This document shows positions 1 to 9,255 of a stretch of DNA of 64,000 nucleotides, piece by piece. Each line of letters begins with the position of its first letter. Position 1 is the stretch's first letter. The notes under the pieces were generated by a model. That model was not told the DNA's origin. It made no database searches and was given only the letters and a program-made list of their open reading frames with translations. Source of the stretch: a bacterium (lineage in GTDB: Bacteria; Zhuqueibacterota; QNDG01; JAGLOF01); contig JAGLOF010000054.1 in the NCBI GenBank assembly GCA_023139105.1, positions 27,144-91,143 on the forward strand, read 5' to 3'. The position numbers and the translations under genes were made by a program.

Positions 1-1
1 A

Positions 2-1273
2 GACAGGGATGGTATATCAAATATATGGCTTGTACTGCCTGATCAGCTTAATTCCGGCCCTGTTGTTTCTCAATTAACCCGGCTTATAACCGGTGCATTT
101 TATCCATGCTGGACACCTGGCGGTCAAATTATCTTCTCAGGATTTGATCATTTATCATTTCATTTATATGCCATAGATCACCCTGATATTGATCAGTTGG
201 AATTTGAGACTCAGAAATTTACCGATTCATGGAAGATAATGGAATTAAAACGGATTAAAGGTTCCAGAAACATCGGTCGCCATCCATATAAGAAAAAATT
301 TACTTTGGATTTTGCCCAAAGTCAAATTATTCAGGATCCGATTTATGGAACCGGTGGCGGTGGGCAATTTTTGATATCTGACCTCATGAGTGATGAATTA
401 TATCACTGTATGATCTATAATAATTCGCGATCAGCATCTAATCTGATTGATGGTTTTAATGTAGCTGTTACCAGGGTTGATCAGAGTCGTCGTTTAAATT
501 ATGCATTGGGTTTATATAGACTTGCCGGAAGATATTATAATCATTATGAAGGGTATTTTTATTCAGAACGAGTTGGAGGTATGGCTTCTATCAGTTATCC
601 CTTAAATAAATTTGAACGTATAGAAACTTCTGTGAATATGCGTTATTTCACAAAAGATCATTTAACACACGAACTACCATTAAAAGCGTTTCTTCTGAGC
701 AATTATATATCCTACTCAAAAGATAACTCATTGTGGGGAGCTACAGGGCCGATAGATGGTGAACGTATTCATTTTAAACTTGGGAATTCAGTCGATATCC
801 AAAACTCATCAATTAATTTCACGACTTTAATTGGGGATTATAGGCGATATACACGTCTTGGGGGGCGGATAAGCCATGCTGTACGCATTTGGGGACAATT
901 CAACCATGGTAAAGAGGCATTGCCATATACTTTGGGTGGATCATGGAATCTACGTGGATACCGTTTGTGGTCGCTATGGGGGACAAAGCTTGCCTTTGTA
1001 TCCAATGAAATCAGATTTCCAATTTTAGATGTTCTCTACTTGAAATTCCCCTTTGGCGGATTAGGTTTTCAATATATAAATGGAGCTTTATTTGTTGATG
1101 CGGGAAATGTTTGGGACAAGGATTTTGGTGAACTTAAAGGTAGTTTTGGTTTAGGATTTAGAATGCGTTTTGGAGGATTTATGGTCTTACGATGGGATAT
1201 AGGGCGTCGTACAGATTTCAAATCAATTGAATCAAAAACTTTTTCACAATTCTTTTTCGGATGGGACTTTTAA
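2..1273 (+). CDS. Propeller/beta-barrel outer-membrane protein, 3' part (5' truncated)
   Basis: The reading frame is open from the left edge of the window, so the gene starts upstream and 423 residues are visible. The first ~65 residues contain repeats of the type seen in TolB/PD40 beta-propellers (a WTPGG segment followed by IIFSGF). The remainder is rich in alternating aromatic/polar strands, contains an LRGY motif (typical of BamA/D15-type barrels) and ends in an aromatic residue after FFGW, like an outer-membrane beta-signal. The likely product is a large cell-surface protein with a periplasmic propeller and a C-terminal barrel. A TTG codon at 197 is not the real start, because the upstream in-frame sequence is clearly coding. 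The exact function is unknown. Confidence 0.8.
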   Translation, partial: DRDGISNIWLVLPDQLNSGPVVSQLTRLITGAFYPCWTPGGQIIFSGFDHLSFHLYAIDHPDIDQLEFETQKFTDSWKIMELKRIKGSRNIGRHPYKKKFTLDFAQSQIIQDPIYGTGGGGQFLISDLMSDELYHCMIYNNSRSASNLIDGFNVAVTRVDQSRRLNYALGLYRLAGRYYNHYEGYFYSERVGGMASISYPLNKFERIETSVNMRYFTKDHLTHELPLKAFLLSNYISYSKDNSLWGATGPIDGERIHFKLGNSVDIQNSSINFTTLIGDYRRYTRLGGRISHAVRIWGQFNHGKEALPYTLGGSWNLRGYRLWSLWGTKLAFVSNEIRFPILDVLYLKFPFGGLGFQYINGALFVDAGNVWDKDFGELKGSFGLGFRMRFGGFMVLRWDIGRRTDFKSIESKTFSQFFFGWDF

Positions 1274-1882
1274 CGTGTTTGTTAAAAGATTAGAGCCATT
1301 GCACACGGATGACACGGGAAGAGGGGATATGTACGGATAGAGATTGAGGTAGAAAGAACAGTCACTATCAAACACCGGTGTTTTTTTATTGGCGTGGTTG
1401 ACCATTAAAAAGTATTCCGCAGATAACGCAGATGAACGCAGATGAACATAGTATGTTGATCTGATATGATTACTCCATGAAATATCCGGAAGTGCCCAGT
1501 TTTTTTTACCCTCGGAGGCACACGCTCCTGCTCTTCTTTCATTTTTTAATTTTCTATCCGTACGTATCTGTAATAATCTGTGGCAAAATTAAGTATTTCC
1601 CACTCGATTTAGCATAGAGCCATAAAAATTACTATAAAAATTGTAAAAAACTTATAAAAACTTTAAAAATGCCAAAAAAATCTGTACTTTCACTTTGAAA
1701 TGTTTTATATTAACCTGTCTACTGAAGATAGACTATATGATTGATAGACAGATGTAGTATTCTGTTTAATTCAGGTGACAATATTCGATAAAATCCGGGA
1801 AAATAATTATTGCACTGGTTTTACTACCCGGTATATCACTATCTGCTTAAAATAAATATCACTCTATTGACGGAGGTGTCTT
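1274..1882. other. 609-bp intergenic region without a gene
   Basis: No convincing coding frame is seen. It holds a short palindrome followed by T residues near 1374-1388 (too weak to call a terminator), a three-unit CGCAGAT tandem repeat (1418-1446), and an AT-rich leader of about 250 bases before the Yip1 gene, which presumably holds that gene's promoter. Confidence 0.6.
1418..1446. repeat. CGCAGATnAA tandem repeat
   Basis: Three adjoining copies of a 9-10 base unit, CGCAGATAA then CGCAGATGAA twice, lie in non-coding DNA. A related ACAGATAAACAGAG stretch occurs near 53155. Similar CGCAGAT strings are, from memory, common intergenic repeats in FCB and deltaproteobacterial genomes. No function is known to me. 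Confidence 0.55.
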
Positions 1883-2491
1883 GTGAAGGAAAAATTTTTG
1901 GCCTTATTTGATAAGTTGAAGAACCTGGTGCTTAAGCCCAAAGAGGCATGGGCGGTAATAGCAAACGAAGAGATGAGTGTCGATTATCTGTTGAAAGATG
2001 TTTTGCTTATAGCTGCAATTTTATCAGCCGTTGGCCAGTTTATTGGCCGCTGGTTAGTCGGTACGCCTATCCCCAGTTTGATGGGTGGAGGAGTAATAAA
2101 ACTTACATTTTTTGAATCCCTTATTGCCAGCGTCCTTACTGTAGCATTGCAAATTGTTGGAATCTGGGCCTTTGCCAAGGTACTCAACTATCTGGCTCCC
2201 CGTTTCGGTGCAGTAGCAGATGAAAATCGTTCACTAAAACTGGCTGTTTTCACGACTGCTCCTGTTCTATTTGCCGGGATTGTTAATATTATCCCTGCAT
2301 TAGGTATTATTGTAAGCCTTATGGGTCTTTATAGCCTTTATCTTCTATATGTTGGAGCTCCTGTATTGATGCAGTCTCCAAAAAATAAGGCATTGCCATA
2401 CTGCATAGTTTCTATTGTCTCCATTGCAGTTATCATGATTATAATTTCTATTGTTACTGCTCCGTTGATGCGTACATTTGGCGGATATTAG
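1883..2491 (+). CDS. Yip1-family integral membrane protein
   Basis: 202 residues from a GTG start preceded by GGAGGTG (1871-1877). A short N-terminal amphipathic stretch with a KPKEAW motif is followed by about five hydrophobic membrane segments, the arrangement of bacterial Yip1-domain proteins (PF04893). The KPKEAW-type motif near residue 18 is characteristic of that family. Bacterial Yip1 proteins have no settled biochemical role. The gene stands alone between the outer-membrane protein and the histidine kinase. Confidence 0.8.
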   Translation: MKEKFLALFDKLKNLVLKPKEAWAVIANEEMSVDYLLKDVLLIAAILSAVGQFIGRWLVGTPIPSLMGGGVIKLTFFESLIASVLTVALQIVGIWAFAKVLNYLAPRFGAVADENRSLKLAVFTTAPVLFAGIVNIIPALGIIVSLMGLYSLYLLYVGAPVLMQSPKNKALPYCIVSIVSIAVIMIIISIVTAPLMRTFGGY

Positions 2492-2576
2492 ACAATTCAT
2501 ACAAACGTTCGGATTCGCTCTGCTTGTATCCGGATATATTGCTGTTCATCACGATTGCCCGGGGGAAAGAATCTGA

Positions 2577-4661
2577 ATGAATGCCCAATTGCATGAATTG
2601 ATCGCCAAAACTGCGACTCAATTTTTACAAACGTTATCACTGGAACCGTTGATTAATACAGCACTTGATATCTTTTCATCACATCTTCCTGAAAATACCG
2701 GTTTGCAACTTCATCTTGAAGGTATTCACGGTAAAATGTTATACCATAAAGCATACCGCGGCTTAAATTCTGAAATGACAGGCAGTGGTATGTTAAAAAA
2801 AGGTGATGGACTGGCCGGACAGGTAGCTGTGAAGAATGCTCCTGTCGTGCTCAGCGGCTCTCTCCTGCAATCTGCACTAAAAGCAGCTGGATTATCCAAC
2901 CAAAAGTGGAATATATTTGCCGGATTTCCACTTATTCATCAAGATCAATTAATTGGTGTTCTTAGTATCTATTCATTGGATTCGGACTTACAGACATTAG
3001 ATGACGTTATTGATCTTTTCAATACGTTGACTCAGTTATTTGCATCTGCTTTACACAATTCTCTGAAACATGAGCAGGCTGTAGCAAGGACAAGACGTTT
3101 TGTCACACTCAGTAGGGCAATTACTGCCACTCGTCAGCTGGGGACTTTGAATGAAGTATTAGAAGATTTGACCAAAGTACTTGTACAATCATTCGGTTTT
3201 GATCTGGCATGGATTGGACTCGTTAATAATGACAAAGAGCTCTGTGGACGCGTAGGTTATGGACAGAAGATCAACGAGATTAATGTCAAACAAGTCTTAA
3301 AATTTAATATTGATAAAAAGCATCCGGCACTTCTTTCAATAAATACCAAGCAACCGGTGATAGTACCTGTGATTGAATCAGTCAAACATACTGCTTTAAA
3401 TAAAATGATTGAAGTTGCAGGAATTCAGAGTTATGGATATGTGCCTATCTTAACAGACGAAACTGTGATTGGAGTGATGGGTGTTTTTTATCTTGAAGAT
3501 CAGCCTTTTGATGAAGAAGATGCAAAAACATTGACCAGTGTTGCAGAGCAAGCCGCTATAGCAATTGAAAATGCACAGCTATACGGGAAAATTCGCACAT
3601 CAGAAGAGAATTATCGAACATTATTTCAATCTTCCGGAACCGGCCTGGTAATTCTCAATGAAGAATTTGAGATTAATCATGCAAATCAGGCATATATTAA
3701 TTTAATAAACGGTGATAAAAATAGTAAAATTGATATACAATTTAAAAAGCTTCTTTCTGCAAATGGAATCTTGAATAAAAAGATTGAGAAGCAGTTGACA
3801 AATCCGCCCAGATCATGGGAGGGGCCAATCTATCCCAAGGGACATCAGGTGCGACAGGTTCATTTTAATACAACACGTATCCCGTCAACAGGAGATATTC
3901 TCGTCTCTATGATAGATATGACCAGGGAACGGGAGCTGGAAAGAAGATTATACCGCAGTGAAGAATTGGCTTCAATTGGCGAACTTTCTGCAGGAATTGC
4001 GCATGAAATCAGAAATCCTCTTGTTGCAATTACTACTTCTGCCAGTTTATTAAAAGATGAACCGGAATTATCTGAAGATGGTCAACAATTAATTGAAATT
4101 ATTAAAGATGAATCAAATCATCTTGCTGTAATAGTTGACGATTTTTTGAGATTTGCCCGACCAAAAAAACCATGCTTACGCGATGAAAATATTAATAAGC
4201 TTATGGATGATCTTATTAGAAGAACAGCTGATATTTCTAATAAACCCGTTAAACTTATTCCTGATTTTGAAGTAGATCTGCAGATGATTGCTATTGATCG
4301 TCATCAAATTCTACAGGTGATGACCAATTTGCTCTTAAACGGTATTCATGCAAGTGATATAGATTCATCAATTGAAATCATTACACGAAAAGTCTCCAAC
4401 GTTGATGGCCATTACATTTGTATAGATATCAATGATCATGGTGAAGGAATACCGGCAGATGAGATTACCAAGATATTTCAACCGTTTTTTTCCACAAAAG
4501 AGAGAGGTACAGGTTTGGGTCTGGCAATATGCAGACGCATTATAGATGGCCATGATGGAGAAATTACTGTTGAAAGTACACCAGGAAAAGGAGCTCGGTT
4601 TTCTGTTTATCTACCGGTCCGGTTTGAACATCAATTAAAGTCTAATCTAGAGGATATTTGA
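2577..4661 (+). CDS. GAF-GAF-PAS sensor histidine kinase
   Basis: 694 residues, ATG start behind GGGGGAAAG. Two GAF-like domains (about residues 10-165 and 175-335) precede a PAS-like segment (about 340-450). The HisKA phosphoacceptor helix has the H box around His476 (AGIAHEIRNPL). The HATPase domain shows the N box (NLLLNGIHA), the G1 box (DHGEGIP) and the GTGLGLAI G2 box. No membrane segment is evident, so the kinase is probably cytoplasmic and senses ligand or redox state through the GAF domains. It ends two bases before the start of the sigma-54 regulator, with which it almost certainly forms an NtrB/NtrC-type pair. Confidence 0.93.
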   Translation: MNAQLHELIAKTATQFLQTLSLEPLINTALDIFSSHLPENTGLQLHLEGIHGKMLYHKAYRGLNSEMTGSGMLKKGDGLAGQVAVKNAPVVLSGSLLQSALKAAGLSNQKWNIFAGFPLIHQDQLIGVLSIYSLDSDLQTLDDVIDLFNTLTQLFASALHNSLKHEQAVARTRRFVTLSRAITATRQLGTLNEVLEDLTKVLVQSFGFDLAWIGLVNNDKELCGRVGYGQKINEINVKQVLKFNIDKKHPALLSINTKQPVIVPVIESVKHTALNKMIEVAGIQSYGYVPILTDETVIGVMGVFYLEDQPFDEEDAKTLTSVAEQAAIAIENAQLYGKIRTSEENYRTLFQSSGTGLVILNEEFEINHANQAYINLINGDKNSKIDIQFKKLLSANGILNKKIEKQLTNPPRSWEGPIYPKGHQVRQVHFNTTRIPSTGDILVSMIDMTRERELERRLYRSEELASIGELSAGIAHEIRNPLVAITTSASLLKDEPELSEDGQQLIEIIKDESNHLAVIVDDFLRFARPKKPCLRDENINKLMDDLIRRTADISNKPVKLIPDFEVDLQMIAIDRHQILQVMTNLLLNGIHASDIDSSIEIITRKVSNVDGHYICIDINDHGEGIPADEITKIFQPFFSTKERGTGLGLAICRRIIDGHDGEITVESTPGKGARFSVYLPVRFEHQLKSNLEDI

Positions 4662-4663
4662 TT

Positions 4664-6043
4664 ATGGCTCAAGTTTTATTAGTAGATGATGAAAAAAATA
4701 TTCGTATTACACTGTCAGCATTTTTAAAAAAGCTGGGTAATGATGTTGATGATGCAGCCTCAGGTGCAGAGGCAGAAGATAAGATTAAAGCCTGTCATTA
4801 TGATCTGATTATAACAGATTTAAAGATGAGAGATAAAGATGGATTAGATGTACTTCAAACTGCCAAAAATGCCAATCCTTTAACAGAAGTTATTGTTTTA
4901 ACGGGGTTTGGAACTGTCGAGAGTGGTGTTGAGGCTATGAAGCTCGGAGCCTATGATTATCTTACCAAACCACCTGATATGGAAGAATTTAAAATTCTTG
5001 TGACAAAAGCATTAGAAAGAAGAAATTTACGAACTGAGGTACAGCAACTTCAGGATGAATTGAAAGAAAAATATAAATTTGAGAATATAATTGGCCGGTC
5101 AAATGAAATGCTGCAAGTTCTTTCTGTTGTAACAAAGGTGGCACCCACTGATTCAACAGTCTTGATTACCGGTGAAAGTGGAACCGGTAAAGAGCTGATT
5201 GCCAGAGCACTGCATCTGCATAGCAGGCGAAAGAACCGTGCATTTGTTACTATTAACTGTGGCGCACTTCCTGAAAATTTGCAGGAGAGCGAGTTGTTTG
5301 GTCATGCGCGCGGTGCTTTTACAGGAGCTATTAAAGAAAAGCGTGGTCTTTTCCAAGAGGCAAATGGCGGAACTTTGTTTCTTGATGAAATTGGAGAAAC
5401 AGCTTTATCAACTCAAGTGAAGTTGCTTAGATTTTTACAGAATGGTGAGATCCGTCGTGTTGGAGAAACGGATCCTCTTAATGTTGATGTTAGAATGCTG
5501 GCTGCTACAAATCGTATTTTAGAGGATGCTATAAAAGATGGGGAGTTCCGTGAGGATCTGTTTTACAGATTAAATGTAATTCCCATTCATGTACCACCAT
5601 TACGTGAGCGTCGTGATGATATTCCTCTGCTGGTAAATCATTTTATGCCAAAAATAGCAGAGCGGAACCGCAAAAAAATTGAATCAGTTACTCCCGAAGC
5701 TATGAAATTACTTACCGGGTGGAATTGGCCCGGTAATGTTCGTGAATTGGAGAATGTTCTTGAAAGAGCTATAATTCTTTGTAATCAGAATGTAATTATG
5801 CCAAGGGATTTACCTCCATCAATGCATAAGCAGGCAGATACTCCGAAGATAGAACCTGTTCAGGATGTAGCATATGTTGAGAGGACCCTAGATGATCTTG
5901 AGAAAGATATGATTCTAAAAACACTTGAAAGATATCACTGGAATCAAAAGAAAACATCTGACATTCTTGGAATCTCCACAACAACTCTTTGGAGAAAATT
6001 AAAGGGTTATGGTATAGATCCCAGGAATCGTGATATGGAGTAA
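4664..6043 (+). CDS. NtrC-type sigma-54-dependent response regulator
   Basis: 459 residues. The ATG at 4664 (MAQVLL) is preferred over a TTG six bases upstream that overlaps the kinase stop; AGAGG lies at 4650-4654. Receiver domain with phospho-Asp52 (IITDLKM). AAA+ domain with Walker A GESGTGKE, the GAFTGA loop that contacts sigma-54, and Walker B TLFLDEIG. A C-terminal Fis-type helix-turn-helix ends in TTTLWRKLKGYG. Cognate of the upstream kinase; a terminator follows. Targets are not evident. Confidence 0.95.
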   Translation: MAQVLLVDDEKNIRITLSAFLKKLGNDVDDAASGAEAEDKIKACHYDLIITDLKMRDKDGLDVLQTAKNANPLTEVIVLTGFGTVESGVEAMKLGAYDYLTKPPDMEEFKILVTKALERRNLRTEVQQLQDELKEKYKFENIIGRSNEMLQVLSVVTKVAPTDSTVLITGESGTGKELIARALHLHSRRKNRAFVTINCGALPENLQESELFGHARGAFTGAIKEKRGLFQEANGGTLFLDEIGETALSTQVKLLRFLQNGEIRRVGETDPLNVDVRMLAATNRILEDAIKDGEFREDLFYRLNVIPIHVPPLRERRDDIPLLVNHFMPKIAERNRKKIESVTPEAMKLLTGWNWPGNVRELENVLERAIILCNQNVIMPRDLPPSMHKQADTPKIEPVQDVAYVERTLDDLEKDMILKTLERYHWNQKKTSDILGISTTTLWRKLKGYGIDPRNRDME

Positions 6044-6080
6044 GTGATTACATTTTGATAGATAAAATATTCCATTGTGA

Positions 6081-6113
6081 AAAAAAGATGGCCGAATGCG
6101 CCATCTTTTTTTT
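6081..6113 (+). terminator. Rho-independent terminator after the kinase/regulator operon
   Basis: Stem GATGGC/GCCATC extended by A/T pairs, seven-base loop, then an eight-T run. Confidence 0.85.
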
Positions 6114-6247
6114 ATTGTTTTCAGTTAAAGTATAGCTAAATTGTTGAAAATTAGTAAGTTGAAGTTTTTATTGTATCCATGCAATCATGGCACAGAATTT
6201 GAATGTAAACATATAAAATATTGCCTGGAACATGGAGGTTGTAAGAT

Positions 6248-6973
6248 ATGCCCCGGATTTTAGTGGTTGATGATGAAAAAAATGTTTTAAAAACTTTAAA
6301 GATTGGATTGAAGCGTAAAGCGTTTCAAGTTTATGAAGCTGCAACAGGTCAGGAAGCACTTCATAAACTTCAAGATGAACATTTTGATATCCTGCTTTCA
6401 GATATAAGAATGAAACCCATGGACGGATATACTTTGGCTGAAAATGCTCGTCTGGCACATCCTGGTCTGGGAATAATTTTAATGTCAGCTTATGGTTTTG
6501 AAGAAAATCAATATACAACGATGGAAAAATTATCCTGTTCCAGAATTACAAAACCATTTGCAATTGATGAACTTATTAATTTGATTCAAAGAGAGATTAA
6601 CAAAGGGCGTCAGGGTGGAATAATGGTTTTGGGAGATATCCGTTCCCGCAAATCTATCAGGGAAGTAGTGGAAGCTGCGGGTTATCATATGATCATTGTC
6701 AACGATGTAATGCAAGTAAACTTACCCTCTAACAATAAACAACCAAGGTGTCTCCTAGTCGATGGTGAAAGTTTAAATGAAGAGCGCATAAAGTATTTAA
6801 ATAGTATTGATCGTAGCATCCCAAATATGCCTGTTATATTGCTTGCAAGAAAAGAAGGAAATGATACACAATCTGATCAGAGTGTGATTATTTTGGATAA
6901 AGAAAAATTCCTTGGAGATTTTAGCTGGGCAGAGAGCACATTGAGAGGAATTGTCTGCGCAGCTTCAACTTAA
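6248..6973 (+). CDS. Response regulator with receiver plus degenerate second receiver-like domain
   Basis: 241 residues, ATG behind GGAGG (6235-6239). Residues 1-120 form a complete receiver: acidic pair D8-D9, phospho-Asp52 (LLSDIRM), a Ser/Thr position in MSAYG and Lys in ITKPFA. Residues 128-241 look like another Rossmann-type receiver fold (IMVLGD, CLLVDG, MPVILLAR) without the usual acidic pair, so a pseudo-receiver is inferred. No DNA-binding output domain is present. It lies downstream of the sigma-54 system but behind a terminator, so it is transcribed separately. Confidence 0.85.
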   Translation: MPRILVVDDEKNVLKTLKIGLKRKAFQVYEAATGQEALHKLQDEHFDILLSDIRMKPMDGYTLAENARLAHPGLGIILMSAYGFEENQYTTMEKLSCSRITKPFAIDELINLIQREINKGRQGGIMVLGDIRSRKSIREVVEAAGYHMIIVNDVMQVNLPSNNKQPRCLLVDGESLNEERIKYLNSIDRSIPNMPVILLARKEGNDTQSDQSVIILDKEKFLGDFSWAESTLRGIVCAAST

Positions 6974-7013
6974 TAGTAAATTTAATTTTGACACCTATCA
7001 ACCTCCAAATAAA

Positions 7014-8099
7014 TTATTTCTCTAATTGAAAAACTACTGGTATGTTGATCCAAACTTTTACAGGTTTGCCTTTATGTAATGCCGGATTCCATCGCACTGA
7101 TTTTATAGCTTTAATTGCAGCTTCATTTAAAAATGTAATTGAACGTTTAATGCGGCAGGCAATTACGCGCCCATTTGTATCAATATGTGCATATATCATT
7201 ACAACACCTTCAATATTCATCTGTTGAGCACGGCGCGGGTATTTAAGTTTGTCTTTCAATGCATACCATCCACCAATCGGAGTTGGAAATACGTCAAACG
7301 TATATGTGTATACTGAATTGCCATCATCAGTCGGAGGCGGTGGGAGGGGGGGGGTAGGGAAAATTTCATTCAATGGCCGGATATTAATATGTTTCATTTT
7401 TTGTGTAATATAATTATTCAATGATTCGAAAATATCCGCACCACCAATATCACTTGATCCGGGTATTCTATCACAGAGAGATCTGTAAGTCAACAAAGCC
7501 TGTTCATATGAAGTTTGATCATTTATTTTGATAATATATGGTGTAAGTACCAGCCAAACTGCCCTTCTGCCATTTTTTGAAGGTAGTTTATGCCCCACTA
7601 TTACCGTATGTTCATTTTGTATGCCTACTGTTAATTCCATATGTGCAGGTTTAGAGTTATCTTTATTCAAAAAGTAAATTTCTGATTCAATTTTAGCTGT
7701 TATATTATTGGATATTTCATCTATATGTGTCTGCACATCTACATATAGCCTCTGTGAAGCAGAGTGATTTTCATATCGGCATCTTCTATTAGTATCCTGT
7801 AAATTTAATGCAATGCTCCCTCCAAAAGAGGAGAGGAGACGAAAACGTTCAAAACCGTAGATGCTTTTAATATGAGAAGTATGAGCATCACTTGTCTCCA
7901 ACATGATTTCAAGTGAGCTTACAGTAGTTTCAGGTGGCAGTGAAGGCAGTAAAGTCTCTGATCCCTTCATGTCCGCTTCATAACAAAATGTTGTATAGAA
8001 GATGAGAGTAGGATGCAATTTTTCAGAAGCCTTCAGAGGCATTATTGCAGCACTTTGAATACAACATATTATTATAAATTTGATCATTCGATTTGTCAT
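7014..8099 (-). CDS. Exported protein with C-terminal TonB domain
   Basis: 361 residues with an N-terminal signal peptide (basic MTNRMIK then a hydrophobic stretch). A Pro-rich linker (about residues 250-265, PTPPLPPPP) leads to a C-terminal TonB_C domain (about 285-361) with the characteristic YPRRAQ, GVVMIYAHIDTNGRV and SVRWNPALHKGKPV motifs. The region between (about 30-245) is unassigned. TonB_C proteins contact outer-membrane receptors, but this one has a cleavable-looking leader and no obvious membrane anchor, so it may not be a classical energy transducer. It lies just downstream of the ECF sigma/anti-sigma pair on the same strand and may be co-transcribed with it. Confidence 0.85.
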   Translation of the reverse strand: MTNRMIKFIIICCIQSAAIMPLKASEKLHPTLIFYTTFCYEADMKGSETLLPSLPPETTVSSLEIMLETSDAHTSHIKSIYGFERFRLLSSFGGSIALNLQDTNRRCRYENHSASQRLYVDVQTHIDEISNNITAKIESEIYFLNKDNSKPAHMELTVGIQNEHTVIVGHKLPSKNGRRAVWLVLTPYIIKINDQTSYEQALLTYRSLCDRIPGSSDIGGADIFESLNNYITQKMKHINIRPLNEIFPTPPLPPPPTDDGNSVYTYTFDVFPTPIGGWYALKDKLKYPRRAQQMNIEGVVMIYAHIDTNGRVIACRIKRSITFLNEAAIKAIKSVRWNPALHKGKPVKVWINIPVVFQLEK

Positions 8100-8125
8100 C
8101 TTAAAACTCCAATCTCAGAAAGATG

Positions 8126-8596
8126 CTAATCTAGCCAAATTAGTGTCATTCTGGATTCGTTGTGTTCATATATCGACAAATTGGCTTCTTGACCGTCAAT
8201 ACGTGCATTATTAATATATAAAGATTTTTGTGTTTGATTTGAAACTGTAACTGTATTCGGAGTTGCTTCACGTTCAGAAATCCGGAAGAACAGAGCCAGC
8301 ATCAATGCCGCTGTAGCCAATGTTGGAATGCTGATGGCCCAAGAAGTTCTATATCTTCTTTGAAAAGAAGGTGGCTGTAGATTAAGAGCGACTGTTGGCC
8401 ACATACGCTGGCAGATTTTTTCAGGAATTGATACATTATGCAACTGTTCCAGTTTTTGATTCAGTGTATCCAATTGCTGAATAATATGTTGACAATGTAT
8501 ACAATCATTTAAATGGTTCTGCACAGATAAAGGCAATTCTATTAATTCAGAATTATAGTTATTTATAAGCCATTTCTGTGAATGTCGGCAAGACAT
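8126..8596 (-). CDS. Zinc-finger anti-sigma factor
   Basis: 156 residues from the ATG at 8596 (MSCRHSQ), which sits behind a strong AGGAGGTAAC site. A longer frame would begin inside the sigma gene and is not preferred. The N-terminal half has the zf-HC2 signature HLNDCIHC (His-x3-Cys-x2-Cys). One membrane segment (about residues 97-117, SIPTLATAALMLALFF) is followed by a short periplasmic tail. Its start lies 9 bases downstream of the ECF sigma stop, the standard sigma/anti-sigma arrangement. It presumably holds the sigma factor at the membrane. Confidence 0.85.
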   Translation of the reverse strand: MSCRHSQKWLINNYNSELIELPLSVQNHLNDCIHCQHIIQQLDTLNQKLEQLHNVSIPEKICQRMWPTVALNLQPPSFQRRYRTSWAISIPTLATAALMLALFFRISEREATPNTVTVSNQTQKSLYINNARIDGQEANLSIYEHNESRMTLIWLD

Positions 8597-8604
8597 GTTA
8601 CCTC

Positions 8605-9171
8605 CTAGAGTGTGCTTTTTTCTAAATAATACTTTCTGATAATACGACGGGCATGCATCAGAGTTACACGAACCGTTGACTCTGAACAATGCATTATCTG
8701 ACCGGCTTCACGAGTAGTGTATCCTTCAATATCACATAGGACAATCGCCTGTCGTCGTTTTGAACTCAGCTCTTCAAATGCTGAAATTAAAATATTTTTA
8801 TCCCCCAGATTTTGAAGTGTATCACACTCCTGGGAGCTGGTTTTATATAATACATCCAAAGAAGTTTTTTTTCGCCAATATGCTGATTTCATTTTATCTT
8901 TACAGGTATTTACCAGAATACGAAAAATCCAGGAAGAAAAAGGTCTGCTGGTATCATAGCTGTCAAGTCGTTTGTATGCCTTGATAAATGTTTCCTGAAC
9001 AGCATCTTCAGCATCATCCCATCCACCCAGAAGGTAATGAGCCAGACGTAGAAGTCTCTCCTGATATGATTTTACAAGCATGCCAAAGGAGTGCTGGTCT
9101 CCATTTATGCAAGCCTGAATATCAAAATTCTCTTCAACTGGTATTGGTAGTTGCATTCCCATGACACTCAT
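8605..9171 (-). CDS. ECF RNA polymerase sigma factor (RpoE type)
   Basis: 188 residues. Region 2 has the AEDAVQETFIKAY and FSSWIFRILVNTCKD motifs that bind core and the -10 element; region 4 has EGYTTREAGQIMHCSESTVRVTL-type helix-turn-helix sequence. The start is uncertain: ATG codons occur at residues 1, 4 and 6 and none has a strong ribosome-binding site. It is followed by its zinc anti-sigma. Which genes it controls is not visible here, although the downstream TonB-C gene is a candidate. Confidence 0.92.
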   Translation of the reverse strand: MSVMGMQLPIPVEENFDIQACINGDQHSFGMLVKSYQERLLRLAHYLLGGWDDAEDAVQETFIKAYKRLDSYDTSRPFSSWIFRILVNTCKDKMKSAYWRKKTSLDVLYKTSSQECDTLQNLGDKNILISAFEELSSKRRQAIVLCDIEGYTTREAGQIMHCSESTVRVTLMHARRIIRKYYLEKSTL

Positions 9172-9201
9172 AATACGAATAGTAGACAGTTATTGTTTAA
9201 T

Positions 9202-9234
9202 AAAAAAAAGCCGAGACCGGTGGGTCTCGGCTTT
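9202..9234 (-). terminator. Terminator of the TPR lipoprotein gene
   Basis: Eleven-pair stem AAGCCGAGACC/GGTCTCGGCTT with a four-base loop. On the minus strand it is followed by an eight-T run, so it ends transcription from the TPR lipoprotein gene just before the sigma gene. Confidence 0.88.
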
Positions 9235-9255
9235 AAATAAGATAATTTCAAAATA

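Noticed and set aside
1374..1388. AAACACCGGTGTTT palindrome followed by T residues
   Set aside because: The stem is only about five pairs once a loop is allowed and it lies 100 bases after the gene; too weak for a terminator call.
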